Shown piece by piece: positions 8,330 through 18,653 of a stretch of 64,000 bases of DNA. How positions within the stretch are numbered: position 1 is the stretch's first letter; each line of letters begins with the position of its first letter. This DNA is from Chitinophagaceae bacterium. GTDB taxonomy: Bacteria > Bacteroidota > Bacteroidia > Chitinophagales > Chitinophagaceae. A program made the position numbers and the translations under genes. Where the stretch lies: contig JADJFD010000001.1 in assembly GCA_016708765.1 (NCBI GenBank), positions 1 to 64,000 on the forward strand, given 5' to 3'. The notes below the pieces were generated by a model. The model was not told the DNA's origin. It searched no databases and worked only from the letters and a program-made list of their open reading frames with translations.

Positions 8330-9819
8330 AGTTTACAACACTATATGGTATTCTCAACGGCGATTTAATTCCCTGGCTAAACACAAATGATAATTTTTCC
8401 AGTGCAATTGAACCCTGTTATTTGAAAGCAACAGCATCCGTTCCTGTTAATGATGTGGAACTACATTATCAAATGACTTCTTTATTACAACCTTTTCCGG
8501 CTTTGGCAGACTATATAAAATCACAGGAGCCGGTTACAGCGACAAATCTTGTTCCCCCGTTTTTTGCAATTATACTTCCACAGCATACAAACACATTCAC
8601 TGCTTTTTATTATTTAACCTTCAGGCAGGAAACGCTTCGCTTGTTCAATTTAATAATTAACAGTTGCAGCGAAATGGACAACGAAATGAAATCATTTCTT
8701 ATCAACGAATACCTGAAAGAGTTAAAATACCTGGCATTGAATCTGACTGATAAAATGAAAGAAAAAGGATATAGCCATCCACCCAATCCACAGACCGATG
8801 CTGTTCATTATGCTTTATATGTGGCAAGGTATTTTGTGGTTCATCTTTTCTTTGAAATACAGGAACTATTTGCGGACAATGTAAAGTCACCAATTATTCC
8901 GAAAGCTTTTTTCCAAACCTTTTTAAAGGAAACGTATGATGAAAATTACCTGCATCCCGGATGGGCTTATTACGAACACAAACTGATGTTTTGCATTGAT
9001 AACAATTTGTTTTCTTATAATGCAATCAGGAAAATATTTGAGGAACTGAAAGCCGAAACCAATCTGGAACAAAAAGAAGCCGTAATAGCAAAATATGAGA
9101 ATGCTATTTACCTGCACTTGTTAGGCCATAATCCATCCGAAATAAAAAACCTTTTAAATCCGACACTCGTTTCAGAGCTTTTTAGCAGCGTAAAGGGAGA
9201 TATTCAAAACCAAATAAATAGCGTTCAGCTTGGTATTGACCGGCTCGAAATTGTAAACAACGAGTTAAACAAATTATACTTTATTGAAACCACTTCAAAA
9301 AATCACCATTCAGTTCCGTCTCTTTTGTATCACTGGTTAACAACACAGGCTACAGTTTATACAAATGCGGCCAGCAATGTTTTTGCTACAGTTGCCGATA
9401 AACGGACTGTGATAGAGCCAAAGACAATTATAAATAAAGTGCATATACAAGAACAGCAAAAAATTGCTTTACAGCACCTGGCTTTCATGAAAGGGGTTAA
9501 TGCACAGAATGAAAAAATAATGTCAGGCGAACAGTTTAATCAACTGATAGCCGCAGTAAGTAGTTTGATAGAAAATGAATTAGTGCCTGCAATTGGAAAT
9601 CCACTTCCACAAATTAACCTGCCGAACAATTACATACGTTATACATTTTATCTGCTGCACAAAACCCTTTATACCACCAAATCAATTAAAGAAAGCTGGA
9701 TTAACTTCCTGCACGACATGTTTTCGCAATTTAAAAACAACGAAAGGGCAACTACCAAAGCAAAATTTTCTGAAAAACCATCAATGTATGATGCTGATTT
9801 ACAGCAGTTAAAAAAGTGA
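8323..9819 (+). CDS. Unknown 498-aa island protein
   Basis: Starts 7 bp before the recombinase stop, so it is translationally coupled to it. No signal peptide, no membrane segment, no metal or nucleotide-binding motif I can recognise. It is rich in Leu, Tyr, Phe and Asn and probably mostly alpha-helical, with segments such as NEYLKELKYLALNLTDKMKEK and EQQKIALQHLAFMKG. The tail is polar and lysine-rich. Coupling with the recombinase suggests a role in integration, excision or regulation of the island, but this is inference from position only. Confidence 0.8.
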   Translation: MVKFTTLYGILNGDLIPWLNTNDNFSSAIEPCYLKATASVPVNDVELHYQMTSLLQPFPALADYIKSQEPVTATNLVPPFFAIILPQHTNTFTAFYYLTFRQETLRLFNLIINSCSEMDNEMKSFLINEYLKELKYLALNLTDKMKEKGYSHPPNPQTDAVHYALYVARYFVVHLFFEIQELFADNVKSPIIPKAFFQTFLKETYDENYLHPGWAYYEHKLMFCIDNNLFSYNAIRKIFEELKAETNLEQKEAVIAKYENAIYLHLLGHNPSEIKNLLNPTLVSELFSSVKGDIQNQINSVQLGIDRLEIVNNELNKLYFIETTSKNHHSVPSLLYHWLTTQATVYTNAASNVFATVADKRTVIEPKTIINKVHIQEQQKIALQHLAFMKGVNAQNEKIMSGEQFNQLIAAVSSLIENELVPAIGNPLPQINLPNNYIRYTFYLLHKTLYTTKSIKESWINFLHDMFSQFKNNERATTKAKFSEKPSMYDADLQQLKK

Positions 9820-9823
9820 TTTT

Positions 9824-9857
9824 GGTGAAGTGACATCACCACCGCTTCACCTTTCCC
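9824..9857 (+). terminator. Weak hairpin after the recombinase operon
   Basis: GGTGAAG (9824-9830) pairs with CTTCACC (9845-9851) across a 14-nt loop, followed by a T/C-rich tract. It may end the int-498aa transcript. The stem is short. Confidence 0.35.
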
Positions 9858-9908
9858 TTACTTTCTCTTTTTGTTTTCAAATCCTGACAAAACAGGATTG
9901 TGAAAACG

Positions 9909-10211
9909 ATGAATACAGAAAATTTAATCCTCGACAAGCTCACCGAAATTGCTAACAAGCTGGATGAGCAAAACCTTTTGCAAAAAACAACCATAAATTT
10001 TAACGAGGCTTGTAAGTACCTTGATGTAAGCCCTTCACATTTGTACAAGCTCACCAGTACAAAGCACATTCCGCATTTCTGTCCACAGGGAAAAAAATTG
10101 TACTTCCGCCGGGAAGAACTGGATACATGGCTGCAACGAAACCGGCAACCCACAGCCGAAGAATCAGAAGCCTCTGCATCGGATTTATTAATCCGCAGCA
10201 AAAGGAAGTAA
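9909..10211 (+). CDS. Excisionase-like helix-turn-helix protein
   Basis: 100-aa protein (ATG at 9909; the GTG at 9900 is an alternative). Central HTH_17/MerR-type winged helix: TINFNEACKYLDVSPSHLYK, then FCPQGKKLYFRREELDTWLQ. N-terminal helix (LDKLTEIANKLDEQ) may dimerise. Bacteroidota mobile elements carry such proteins between the integrase and the replication gene, where they act as excisionases or regulators. The next gene, DUF3987, follows 34 bp downstream. Confidence 0.85.
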   Translation: MNTENLILDKLTEIANKLDEQNLLQKTTINFNEACKYLDVSPSHLYKLTSTKHIPHFCPQGKKLYFRREELDTWLQRNRQPTAEESEASASDLLIRSKRK

Positions 10212-10245
10212 CAATTTTTTCCCAATTGAACTAAAGACTTGAACA

Positions 10246-12498
10246 ATGGCAGTATGCACCATATTTAAAAACTTTACCAATCCGGTAGAGGATGTTTCGC
10301 TGATTATCCTTTCCAATTGGATAGCATCCGAAAAGTACAAACCAGCAGTAACAGAAATCCGGGACCTGATGGCACAGGGTAAAACAGAAGAAGCCCAGGC
10401 AAAGAAGCAGCAGCTTCCCGCCTTTACCCCATCGGCAACTTTCAAATACAAAAGATTGCTCCCAAACATGGTGCAGTACAGCGGCTTTGTACATCTTGAT
10501 TTTGATAAGCTAACACCGGAACAATTAATTGCAGCCTTTCAAATCATTATTGCAATCCCTTACACTTTTCTTTGCTTCGTTAGCCCAAGCGGTAACGGCC
10601 TGAAAGTTTTTATTGAAGTAAACACCGGCGCAGAACATCACGATACAGCCTACCAGCAGGTAAAGCAGTATTATGAAAAGGCCACCGGCTTAAAAGCCGA
10701 TGTAAAATGCAAAGACATTACAAGGCTTTGTTTTGTAAGCCACGACCCACAGTTGTATAAAAACATTTACAACGAAAAGTTTCCTGTACAGGATGTACCT
10801 GTTCAGCAAAAACCGGTTCCGGTAGTTGCCATGCAGGAACCAAAAGAAGAAAGTACCGCACCAGATGAATACCTGCTAATCTTTCAGCAACAAATCACAT
10901 TCACCAATCAAAAAGCCAATTATGAAAATGGAAACCGTAACAATTATATGTACCTGCTTGCTTCTAATTGCAACAGAGCTGGTTTATCGCAATCCGATAC
11001 TGAAATTTTATGTTCACAGCATTTTGATTTATCTGAAAGAGAAATTAAAGATTCGGTAAACAGTGCCTACAAACACCACAGCACCGAGTTTGCAAAGTTT
11101 GCAAACACTGCAAAGATGCAAAGTGCAGAACAGCAACCTTCCCAGCCGGATGATGACCCTTTAGAAGACTATTTAAAAACCACCCCCACCATCCCCGATG
11201 AAGTATATGATGCATTGCCCCACATACTTAAAGAAGGTGCAAGGGCATTTACCGATAAGCGTAAACGGGATGTTTTCTTTACCGGTGCTATTTCCATTAT
11301 TAGCGGCTGTCTGCCAAAAGTAACAGGTATCTATTTTAACGAAAGGGTGTATCCGCACTTATACACTTTCATCATTGCCCCGGCAGCCAGTGGCAAAGGA
11401 GTATTAAAAAATGCCAAACGATTGGGCGATAAGTACCATCAAAAAATTTTACAGCATAGCAGGGAGGCACAAAAAATATATGAAACCGAACTGGCAGAAT
11501 ATAAACGGTTGGAGTTCAAAAAAAACAAAGGAGAGCCAGCACCGGAAAAACCACAACCACCCCCTTTTAAAATTGTATTCATTCCGGCAGATTGCAGTCA
11601 GGCAAGAATGGTAGAGCATCTGCAAGCCAACGACGGGCAAGGCATCATTTGCGAAACAGAAGCCGATACCATGAGTGGAGCAAAAAAACAGGATTGGGGC
11701 GACTATTCACCCATTCTCAGGTCTGCCTTTCACCATGAAAAAATATCTATTTCCCGTAAAACGGGCAATGAGTATGTGGAGATAAATGAACCACGGCTGG
11801 CGGTGGCCTTATCCGGCACACCGGCACAGGCTCCCAGGCTTATTTCGTCCGCAGAAGATGGCTTATTCAGCCGTTTCCTGTTTTATGCCTTTAAAAATAA
11901 TATTGAATGGCAAGACCCTTCTCCCAAAAGCAATACCATTGTTTATAACGACCATTTTGAGGCACTCTCAGACCAAATCTTACAACTCATTAATCTATTA
12001 GAGCAATCCCCCACTATGGTTGAATTACAGCCATCACAATGGCAGATAATCAATACCACCTTTCCCAAAATGCTGTCGGAAGTGGTAACCTTTACCAGCG
12101 AAGATGCAGCAGGTGTGGTATATCGGTTGGGGTTGGTACTTTTTAGAATCTGCATGATATTCTCCGCACTGCGAAAGCATGAAAATGGGGATATGACCGA
12201 AACAATTATTTGTACCGATGAAGATTTTAATACAGCCCTCTTAATAGTACAAACCTATTTACAACACAGTTTGCTTATGTTCAATAACCTGCCAAAGCAA
12301 AATGAAAGTATGCAGTTTCATTCCGGCGATGGTAAACGAAAATTCTTTGAGGCATTGCCTAAAGAATTTACAAGGAAAGAAGCCACCGAAATAGGTACAA
12401 AATTTAAGCTATCTGCCAGAACGGTGGATGATGTACTAAAATCCTGCCTCGGCGTAAGCCTCACTAAAATTAAAGCCGGTTCCTACCAACGCATTTAA
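10246..12498 (+). CDS. BT4734-like / DUF3987 primase-helicase-like protein
   Basis: 750-aa protein. Residues about 1-190 match the BT4734/VirE N-terminal domain found in mobile elements (LPAFTPSATFKYKR, GFVHLDFDKLT, FVSPSGNGLKVFIEV, DITRLCFVSHDPQ), an archaeo-eukaryotic primase-like fold. Residues about 320-700 are DUF3987, a P-loop-type domain with APAASGKG near 380 and a later GLFSRFLFY helix. Such proteins are thought to help replicate or transfer mobile elements. Operon partner of the HTH protein. A terminator hairpin lies right after the stop. The 11090-11130 segment is rich in TTTGCAA repeats. Confidence 0.88.
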   Translation: MAVCTIFKNFTNPVEDVSLIILSNWIASEKYKPAVTEIRDLMAQGKTEEAQAKKQQLPAFTPSATFKYKRLLPNMVQYSGFVHLDFDKLTPEQLIAAFQIIIAIPYTFLCFVSPSGNGLKVFIEVNTGAEHHDTAYQQVKQYYEKATGLKADVKCKDITRLCFVSHDPQLYKNIYNEKFPVQDVPVQQKPVPVVAMQEPKEESTAPDEYLLIFQQQITFTNQKANYENGNRNNYMYLLASNCNRAGLSQSDTEILCSQHFDLSEREIKDSVNSAYKHHSTEFAKFANTAKMQSAEQQPSQPDDDPLEDYLKTTPTIPDEVYDALPHILKEGARAFTDKRKRDVFFTGAISIISGCLPKVTGIYFNERVYPHLYTFIIAPAASGKGVLKNAKRLGDKYHQKILQHSREAQKIYETELAEYKRLEFKKNKGEPAPEKPQPPPFKIVFIPADCSQARMVEHLQANDGQGIICETEADTMSGAKKQDWGDYSPILRSAFHHEKISISRKTGNEYVEINEPRLAVALSGTPAQAPRLISSAEDGLFSRFLFYAFKNNIEWQDPSPKSNTIVYNDHFEALSDQILQLINLLEQSPTMVELQPSQWQIINTTFPKMLSEVVTFTSEDAAGVVYRLGLVLFRICMIFSALRKHENGDMTETIICTDEDFNTALLIVQTYLQHSLLMFNNLPKQNESMQFHSGDGKRKFFEALPKEFTRKEATEIGTKFKLSARTVDDVLKSCLGVSLTKIKAGSYQRI

Positions 12499-12517
12499 AA
12501 GCCCTATCAGGGCTTTT
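12497..12517 (+). terminator. Rho-independent terminator after the DUF3987 gene
   Basis: AAAAGCCC, loop TATCA, GGGCTTTT. It overlaps the stop codon of the DUF3987 gene and separates it from the defence segment. Confidence 0.75.
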
Positions 12518-12520
12518 GCA

Positions 12521-12605
12521 TTGTTTGCAGACTTTGCAATGTTTGCAAATTTGCTATTCCTTTTAGCAATTGTTGTTATTGGTTTCTTATATTTGCCAAT
12601 ATTTG
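12521..12605 (+). promoter_or_regulatory. Promoter region of the XRE / restriction-modification operon
   Basis: Four TTTGC-type repeats (12524-12553) lie upstream of a TATATTTG box (12598-12605) that fits the Bacteroidota -7 element, 20 nt before the XRE gene. The repeats could be operators for the XRE protein. Confidence 0.45.
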
Positions 12606-12624
12606 TCAAGTCAATATTTTTACA

Positions 12625-12921
12625 ATGGCAACACAATTTGGTGATAGAATAAGAGAACTCAGGACAAAGCAAAAATTGCTGTTACGGCAGGTAGCCTCAA
12701 AGCTGGATGTTGATACCTCTATTATCAGTAAAATGGAAAGAGGCGAACGGCCAATTAAAAAAGAGCAGATTATCATTTTAGCTGAAATATTGAAAGTGGA
12801 CAAAGATGAATTGATAACACTTTGGTTAGCAGACCAGTTGTATGATGTGTTGAAAGATGAAAAGCAGGCGGATGAAGCATTGAAACAAGTATCTAATAAA
12901 ATTAAGAAGGCAAACAAATAA
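12625..12921 (+). CDS. XRE-family regulator, controller-protein-like
   Basis: 98-aa protein with an HTH_3 domain at residues about 6-62: GDRIRELRTKQKLLLRQVASKLDVDTSIISKMERGE in part, then KKEQIIILAEILKVDKDEL. The tail is short and basic. It precedes the Type IIG enzyme by 40 bp on the same strand. Small XRE proteins in this position commonly act as C proteins that delay or balance expression of the restriction enzyme. Confidence 0.87.
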   Translation: MATQFGDRIRELRTKQKLLLRQVASKLDVDTSIISKMERGERPIKKEQIIILAEILKVDKDELITLWLADQLYDVLKDEKQADEALKQVSNKIKKANK

Positions 12922-12961
12922 TAATATTACCAATGGCAGTAAAAGAAATTCATATAAGTGC

Positions 12962-15900
12962 ATGACGACAAAAGAAATCAGCCTCAAACAGGCTCTAAAT
13001 AAAGCATATCGCCTTATCAAGCCAAAGCGGCCTGAGATGGAGGCATTCAAAAAGAACCTCATCACCTTGCTTGGCCAGATAGACGAGAAGGAATCGGAGG
13101 AGAACGTCAAAATCCACCTGATGAATTTTCTACGGGATACCTTCTACAATCCCACCTACCATGTTGCTACAAAAGGACGTACCGATTTTGTAGTGCATAC
13201 CGGCAAAGATGCTGCAACACCTGCCGGTGTTTTGTTTGAGGTTAAACGTCCGCTAAATACTGCGGACATGGTTAGTAAAACTAACCTCAATTCAAAAGCG
13301 ATGCATGAGCTGATGCTCTACTTTCTCCGGGAGCGGATTGAACATAAGAATAATGACATCCGCCAGGTGGTTATCACCAACATATATGAATGGTTCATCT
13401 TTGATGCTTCCGTATTTGAACGCATCTTTCATAAGAACGCACAACTCGTAAAGCAATACAAAGAATGGGCGGCAGGCCAAAAAGTGAGCAGCAATACGGA
13501 CTTGTTTTATAAAGAAATTGCCAAACCTTTTTTAGAAAGCCTTTAAAAAAATCATCCGTAGAAAAAAAGAAGGCCAGCGAAACGAAGGTTCACTGTTAGA
13601 AAATACAATTGCAATTCTTGAAACAGAAAATTGCCTGCATAAAGTACATGACCTGAAAAGCTATGGTGAAACCAAAGACGACCAGCTTTTCAGTGTGGGT
13701 CTTGAACTTTGCATTACATGGGTAAACCGTATCCTGTTTTTAAAACTGCTGGAGGCGCAGTTACTTAAATACCATAAAGGCAATAATCAATATCGCTTTC
13801 TCAACTTTGAAAACCTGCCGCAGTATGATGAAGTATACAAACTTTTTTTTCAGGTGCTGGCAAGGCGGTATGAAGAACGCATAGAAAAAGTACAAAAAAA
13901 ATTCAGCCACATACCGTATTTAAACAGTTCACTGTTTGAGTTCAGCGAAATGGAAGAAGCCACCATTAAAATAAACATGCTGGATGGCACGGCAGAACTG
14001 GATTTAATTTCTTCTACTGTATTACGTAATGATAAAAATAAAGCGAAAGCTGCAAGACTAAACACATTGCAATATTTTTTGAGTTCCTTGATGCCTATGA
14101 TTTTGCAAGTGAAGGCAGCGAAGAAATACAGGAAGAAAGTAAAACCCTTATTAATGCTTCGGTACTCGGATTAATTTTTGAAAAAGATAAACGGATATAA
14201 AGACGGGTCTATTTTTACTCCCGGTTTTATTACTATGTATATGTGCCGCCAAAGCATACGGCAGGCCGTGATAAACAAGTTTAAAGATAAATACAACTGG
14301 AAAGCAGAAACATTCGGTGACCTGTACAATTATATAAGTGAAGACCGCAGTGCCAAAAAACTGAAAGAGTATAACGAACAGGTTAACTCACTCACCATTT
14401 GCGATCCAGCCGTTGGCAGTGGCCACTTTCTTGTATCTGCATTAAATGAACTGATTGCTGTAAAAGATGAATTAGGAATATTGATTAGTGAGCAAGGAAC
14501 AAGACTTTCTGAAATTGAAATCACACTGGAAAATGATGAACTGATAATTACCGATGCCCAGGGAGATATATTTCAGTACATCATTGAGCCGGATAAAAAT
14601 AGCCAGCATTATATACAACCCTGGAAACAGACCGTACAAAAAACACTCTTTCACGAAAAGCAAACCATTATTGAAAACTGCCTGTTTGGGGTTGACATTA
14701 ATCCAAAGAGTGTGCAGATATGCCGCCTGCGGCTTTTGGATAGAACTGCTGAAAAACGCTTATTACTTAATACCAGAAGGACAACCCCAAAACAGTGGCC
14801 GTATTGGTAATGAGTTGCAGACCTTGCCAAACATTGATATAAATATAAAATGCGGTAACAGTTTAATAAGCAGGTTTAGCACTACAGAAGATTTAAAAGC
14901 TGCCACGCCGTATTTTGAAAAAAAGATCCTGGAATACAAAAGCTGGGTGGCCGATTATAAGCATGAAGTGGATAAAGATAAAAAGCGGGGCATACAGCAA
15001 CTGATGAAGGATTTAAAAACTGGCTTTCTATCAAAAATTACCGACCGCAACCCCACTAAAATTAAACTGGATAAGCTATCCTCAGAGTTTTTAAGCAAGT
15101 ATGTAAACGAAAAATTGTTTAGCGATAATCTTACTGTGGCCCAAAAGAAAGATAAAGACCGGCTGGATAAAGAAATAAAAAAACTGAACGAAGAACTGGA
15201 AGCCTATATAAAGAATCCAGTTTTTACGAACACATTTGAATGGCGTTTTGAGTTTCCGGAAGTGCTGAATGAAAATGGCGACTTTGTTGGGTTTGATATT
15301 GTTATTGGGAATCCACCTTACATCAGGCAAGAAGAATTAGGCTCATTAAAAGAAATACTATCAAAAACTTATTCAGTTTATGCAGGCACGGCAGATATTT
15401 TAGTTTATTTTTTTGAACTTGGAATCAAAATATTAAAGCCAAATGGCACTCTTAGTTTAATTTCCTCAAATAAGTTTATTCGTGCAAATTATGGAGCTAA
15501 ACTAAGAGAATTTCTATGGGGATATAATATTTCAAAAATTATAGATTTTGGTGAACTGCAAGTTTTTGAAGAAGCTGCAACATTTCCTGTAATAGTTTCT
15601 ATTAATAAATCTAATAATAAAAAGCAGGTTGAATTTACTCAAATCTCAACTTTAAAGTTCTTAATATTAGAAAACTTCATTAGAGAAAACGGAAAACTAT
15701 TAGGAGAAGGTTCTTTTAATGGTCAATCTTGGAGTCTTGGCGATGCTACAAATACTTTAATCTTAAATAAGTTAAAAACAAATTCTTATAGATTGACTGA
15801 CTATGTTGATGGAGAAATTTATAGAGGTGTCTTAACAGGGTTCAATGAAGCATTCATAATTGACGACGAGAAGAGAAAGGAATTAATTGAAAAAGATAAA

Positions 15901-16539
15901 AATTCACAACAAATTATTTACAAAATAATCGTCGGTGATGATATTCGGAAATATGAATTGAGGAACAAAAACAGGTATATAATATTAACCAAAGTAGGCA
16001 TAAACATAAATAATTACCCAGCAATTTTTGAACATTTAAAGCAATATCAAACACAGCTTGAAAAACGGTGGGATAAGGGAAATCATTGGTGGGAATTGCG
16101 ACCTTGTAAGTATTACGATAAATTTTCTTTACCTAAAATTCATATACCGGCATTTGCATTGGAAAGTAGGTTTGCCATTGACAAAGGCGAATATGTTTCA
16201 TTGAATCCTGCTTATTTTATTCCAAAAGATGACAAATATCTTTTGGCCCTTTTAAATTCAAAGGTTATTTGGTACTTCCTAAGAAAGATAACTCCAGTCT
16301 TAGGAGATGAAAGTAAAAGAGGAAGATTAGTAATTAGAACAGTTTATTTTGAAAACATACCCATTAAAAAGGCAAAATCTGATGAAGAGAAATTGATTCT
16401 AAAACTTGTCGATGATATTAATTCCCTCAGAGAAAATAATTCCGATACAGGGAAATTAGAAACCCAAATCGACAAAATGGTCTATAAAATTTATGACCTT
16501 ACTCCCGACGAAATAAAAATAATTGAAGATGCCGTATGA
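12962..16539 (+). CDS. Type IIG restriction-modification enzyme, frameshifted
   Basis: One polypeptide carrying nuclease and N6-adenine methyltransferase. Seen in order: N-terminal PD-(D/E)xK nuclease (TDFVVHTG then LFEVKRP), helical linker (LELCITWVNRILFLKLLEAQL), methyltransferase entry FTPGFITMYMCR, SAM motif I DPAVGSGHF near 14410, catalytic motif IV GNPPY at 15307-15321, then a target-recognition domain to the end. The frame breaks near 13548, 14082, 14180 and 14743; the last three are repaired by one base in T or A runs. At 13548 some 60-90 residues seen in relatives also seem to be missing. If real, that deletion could impair cutting. The Argonaute gene follows after 49 bp. Confidence 0.88.
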
Positions 16540-16588
16540 TTATGAAAAGCACTCAACAGAATTTGACATTTTAAATTAGATATAATAT

Positions 16589-18643
16589 ATGCAACAAACC
16601 CTTACCCTAAATATCATCCCATTTACCCCACCGGCTAAAACCGTAACCTTTGCATTTTACAAAGAAGGTTTCCCCGGTGCCTACTCTGTTTTTATTGGTA
16701 ATGATATATTACCGCTGGTGCAGCATTACCACCAGCCCGACCCTAAAAAGACAGAAACACAATGGCTGTACAGCGACTTTCAACCTTTAAGAGAAGGAGG
16801 AATAGAACTGGAGATAGACCTTACAGTACACTTGCAGTTTGCTGAGCATTATTACCGTTATTTAATAAGCAACTATTTCCGTGGCATAGCCCCCATTATG
16901 CGCCGCAACTTTACAAAAGATGTAGAGTTATGGATGTTAGATACATCTTTAAAGGGCAAAGCCTACAATCAATACTATAAGTTTACACTGGCTGTACAGC
17001 ACAGCGTTAATAAAACCCCTGAATTAATTGTTTCTTACGATGGCAATTCAAGGGTGCTCAAAAAAAGCATGGCAGAATTTCCGGGCTTAGACACCCTGAT
17101 ATATCGCTGGATGAATTACAGGGGGCTGCTTTACCATTGGGGCGTTTCATTCCCTGATGAAGCATTACGCAACCAACAGGAAGTATTCCCTGTAATCAGT
17201 AACGAATTAGGTACAGAACTGGAAATCATTTTCCCAAAATCAGAAAAGAATAATCGTTACCCTTATTATTTCAAAAACATTACAGGCTTTTATGCTAAAT
17301 ATTTAGATAATGATACTTTTAGAGCAGTAATCCCTTTATCCACTACCGGCTTTATTGTAAAAAATAAAGAAGAGTTTAAAAGAATTGATACAGATGCAAG
17401 CCTGTTAGAATATGGCAACGGCGGTACAGGCACCGAACCTTACGCCGATATAAAAGAGTATGGGCCATATAAAACAATAGAACAGCCGCATAATGTAAAA
17501 CTGTTTTTTGTTTACCAAAAATCAGACGGTGCTTATGTACAAGCCCTGAAAGATTGTTTGGATAAAGGATTGAACGGAACAAAATCATTAAATGAATTTG
17601 TAAAATTTCCCTACACCTATAAAGACGAATGGAACATTCCTTTTGAAAATCTCCAAAAAGTTGTAGGCACTTGCTATCATGCACTTGAAAACCGGCAGAA
17701 AGAACATAATGTTCGTTACCTGGTAATTTATCTGAGCCCCGTTGATAAAGACAAAGCCACCACAGCAGAGAAAAGCATATACATACGTTTGAAGGAAATG
17801 TTCCTGTTTTATGGCTACCATTCCCAGGTGATTTTTAGGGATAAAATCACTCGGCCCGATTTCAATTTTGCCTTACCAAATATTGAAATTGCCATGCTGG
17901 CCAAATTAGGCGGTGTTCCGTGGCGGCTTAAAAGGGAGCCTGCTAAAGAATTAATTGTAGGCATAGGTGCTTCTTACATTCGCAATTCTGCTAACAAAAT
18001 GCTCGGCTCCGCATTTTGCTTTGATAATGATGGCAAGTTTTTGCATTTCGATTGTTTCCCGGCAAAAGATACAAATGCCTTATCTGTTTCTATTCGCCTG
18101 GCCTTAATTGATTTCAGGAACAAAAACCCGGCAGCAAAGCGGCTGATTATACATTTCTATAAGCTAATGAGCAAAAAGGAGCTTAAACCTGTTTTGGATA
18201 TGCTCTATAGTTTAAATGTGGACATCCCGGTTATAATACTCACTATCAATAAAACGGTTACAAAAAATGTGTTAGCATTTGATGTTGCTGCCCCCAAAAC
18301 ATTAATGCCCTTAACGGGCACTTATGTACAGATAGCAGAAAGGCAATACCTGTTGTATAATAATATCAGGTACAACGAAACATCCTTTGTAAAACAATCT
18401 AAGTACCAGTTCCCTGTAAAAATAAAAATGACCTCAACCCAGCTTTCACTGCTGGAAGACCCGGCACTGATTGACTTATTGATAGACCAGGTTTATCAGT
18501 TCAGCCGCATGTATTGGAAAAGTGTAGCCCAGCAAAATATGCCCGTTACAATCCTTTATCCGCAAATGGTGGCTGAGATATTCCCTTATTTTAAAACGCC
18601 GGTGTTGTCGGAGTTTGGGAAGGAGACACTTTGGTTTTTGTAA
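16589..18643 (+). CDS. Prokaryotic Argonaute, predicted cleavage-inactive
   Basis: 684-aa pAgo. Residues about 1-160: N domain (ending in ELIVSYDGNSRVL); about 160-300: linker with little or no PAZ; about 300-450: MID domain with the guide 5'-end pocket (K402, Q413 in HSQVI, K439 in AKLGGVPWRL); about 450-684: PIWI. The first catalytic Asp position reads Gly (LIVGIGAS, 455-462), the later RDG position reads HFYK (522-525), and the last reads LPVT-like MPVTILYP, so the DEDX tetrad is absent. The C-terminus LWFL is typical. It could bind a guide and target without cutting; such pAgos usually work with a partner effector. The only adjacent candidates are the upstream Type IIG enzyme and the downstream AraC gene, which starts 11 bp later. 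Confidence 0.9.
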   Translation: MQQTLTLNIIPFTPPAKTVTFAFYKEGFPGAYSVFIGNDILPLVQHYHQPDPKKTETQWLYSDFQPLREGGIELEIDLTVHLQFAEHYYRYLISNYFRGIAPIMRRNFTKDVELWMLDTSLKGKAYNQYYKFTLAVQHSVNKTPELIVSYDGNSRVLKKSMAEFPGLDTLIYRWMNYRGLLYHWGVSFPDEALRNQQEVFPVISNELGTELEIIFPKSEKNNRYPYYFKNITGFYAKYLDNDTFRAVIPLSTTGFIVKNKEEFKRIDTDASLLEYGNGGTGTEPYADIKEYGPYKTIEQPHNVKLFFVYQKSDGAYVQALKDCLDKGLNGTKSLNEFVKFPYTYKDEWNIPFENLQKVVGTCYHALENRQKEHNVRYLVIYLSPVDKDKATTAEKSIYIRLKEMFLFYGYHSQVIFRDKITRPDFNFALPNIEIAMLAKLGGVPWRLKREPAKELIVGIGASYIRNSANKMLGSAFCFDNDGKFLHFDCFPAKDTNALSVSIRLALIDFRNKNPAAKRLIIHFYKLMSKKELKPVLDMLYSLNVDIPVIILTINKTVTKNVLAFDVAAPKTLMPLTGTYVQIAERQYLLYNNIRYNETSFVKQSKYQFPVKIKMTSTQLSLLEDPALIDLLIDQVYQFSRMYWKSVAQQNMPVTILYPQMVAEIFPYFKTPVLSEFGKETLWFL

Positions 18644-18653
18644 AAGAATTATT

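Noticed and set aside
16557..16588. TTGACA and TATAAT boxes before the Argonaute
   Set aside because: The spacer is only 12 bp and sigma-70 boxes of this type are not the rule in Bacteroidota, so I do not call a promoter.
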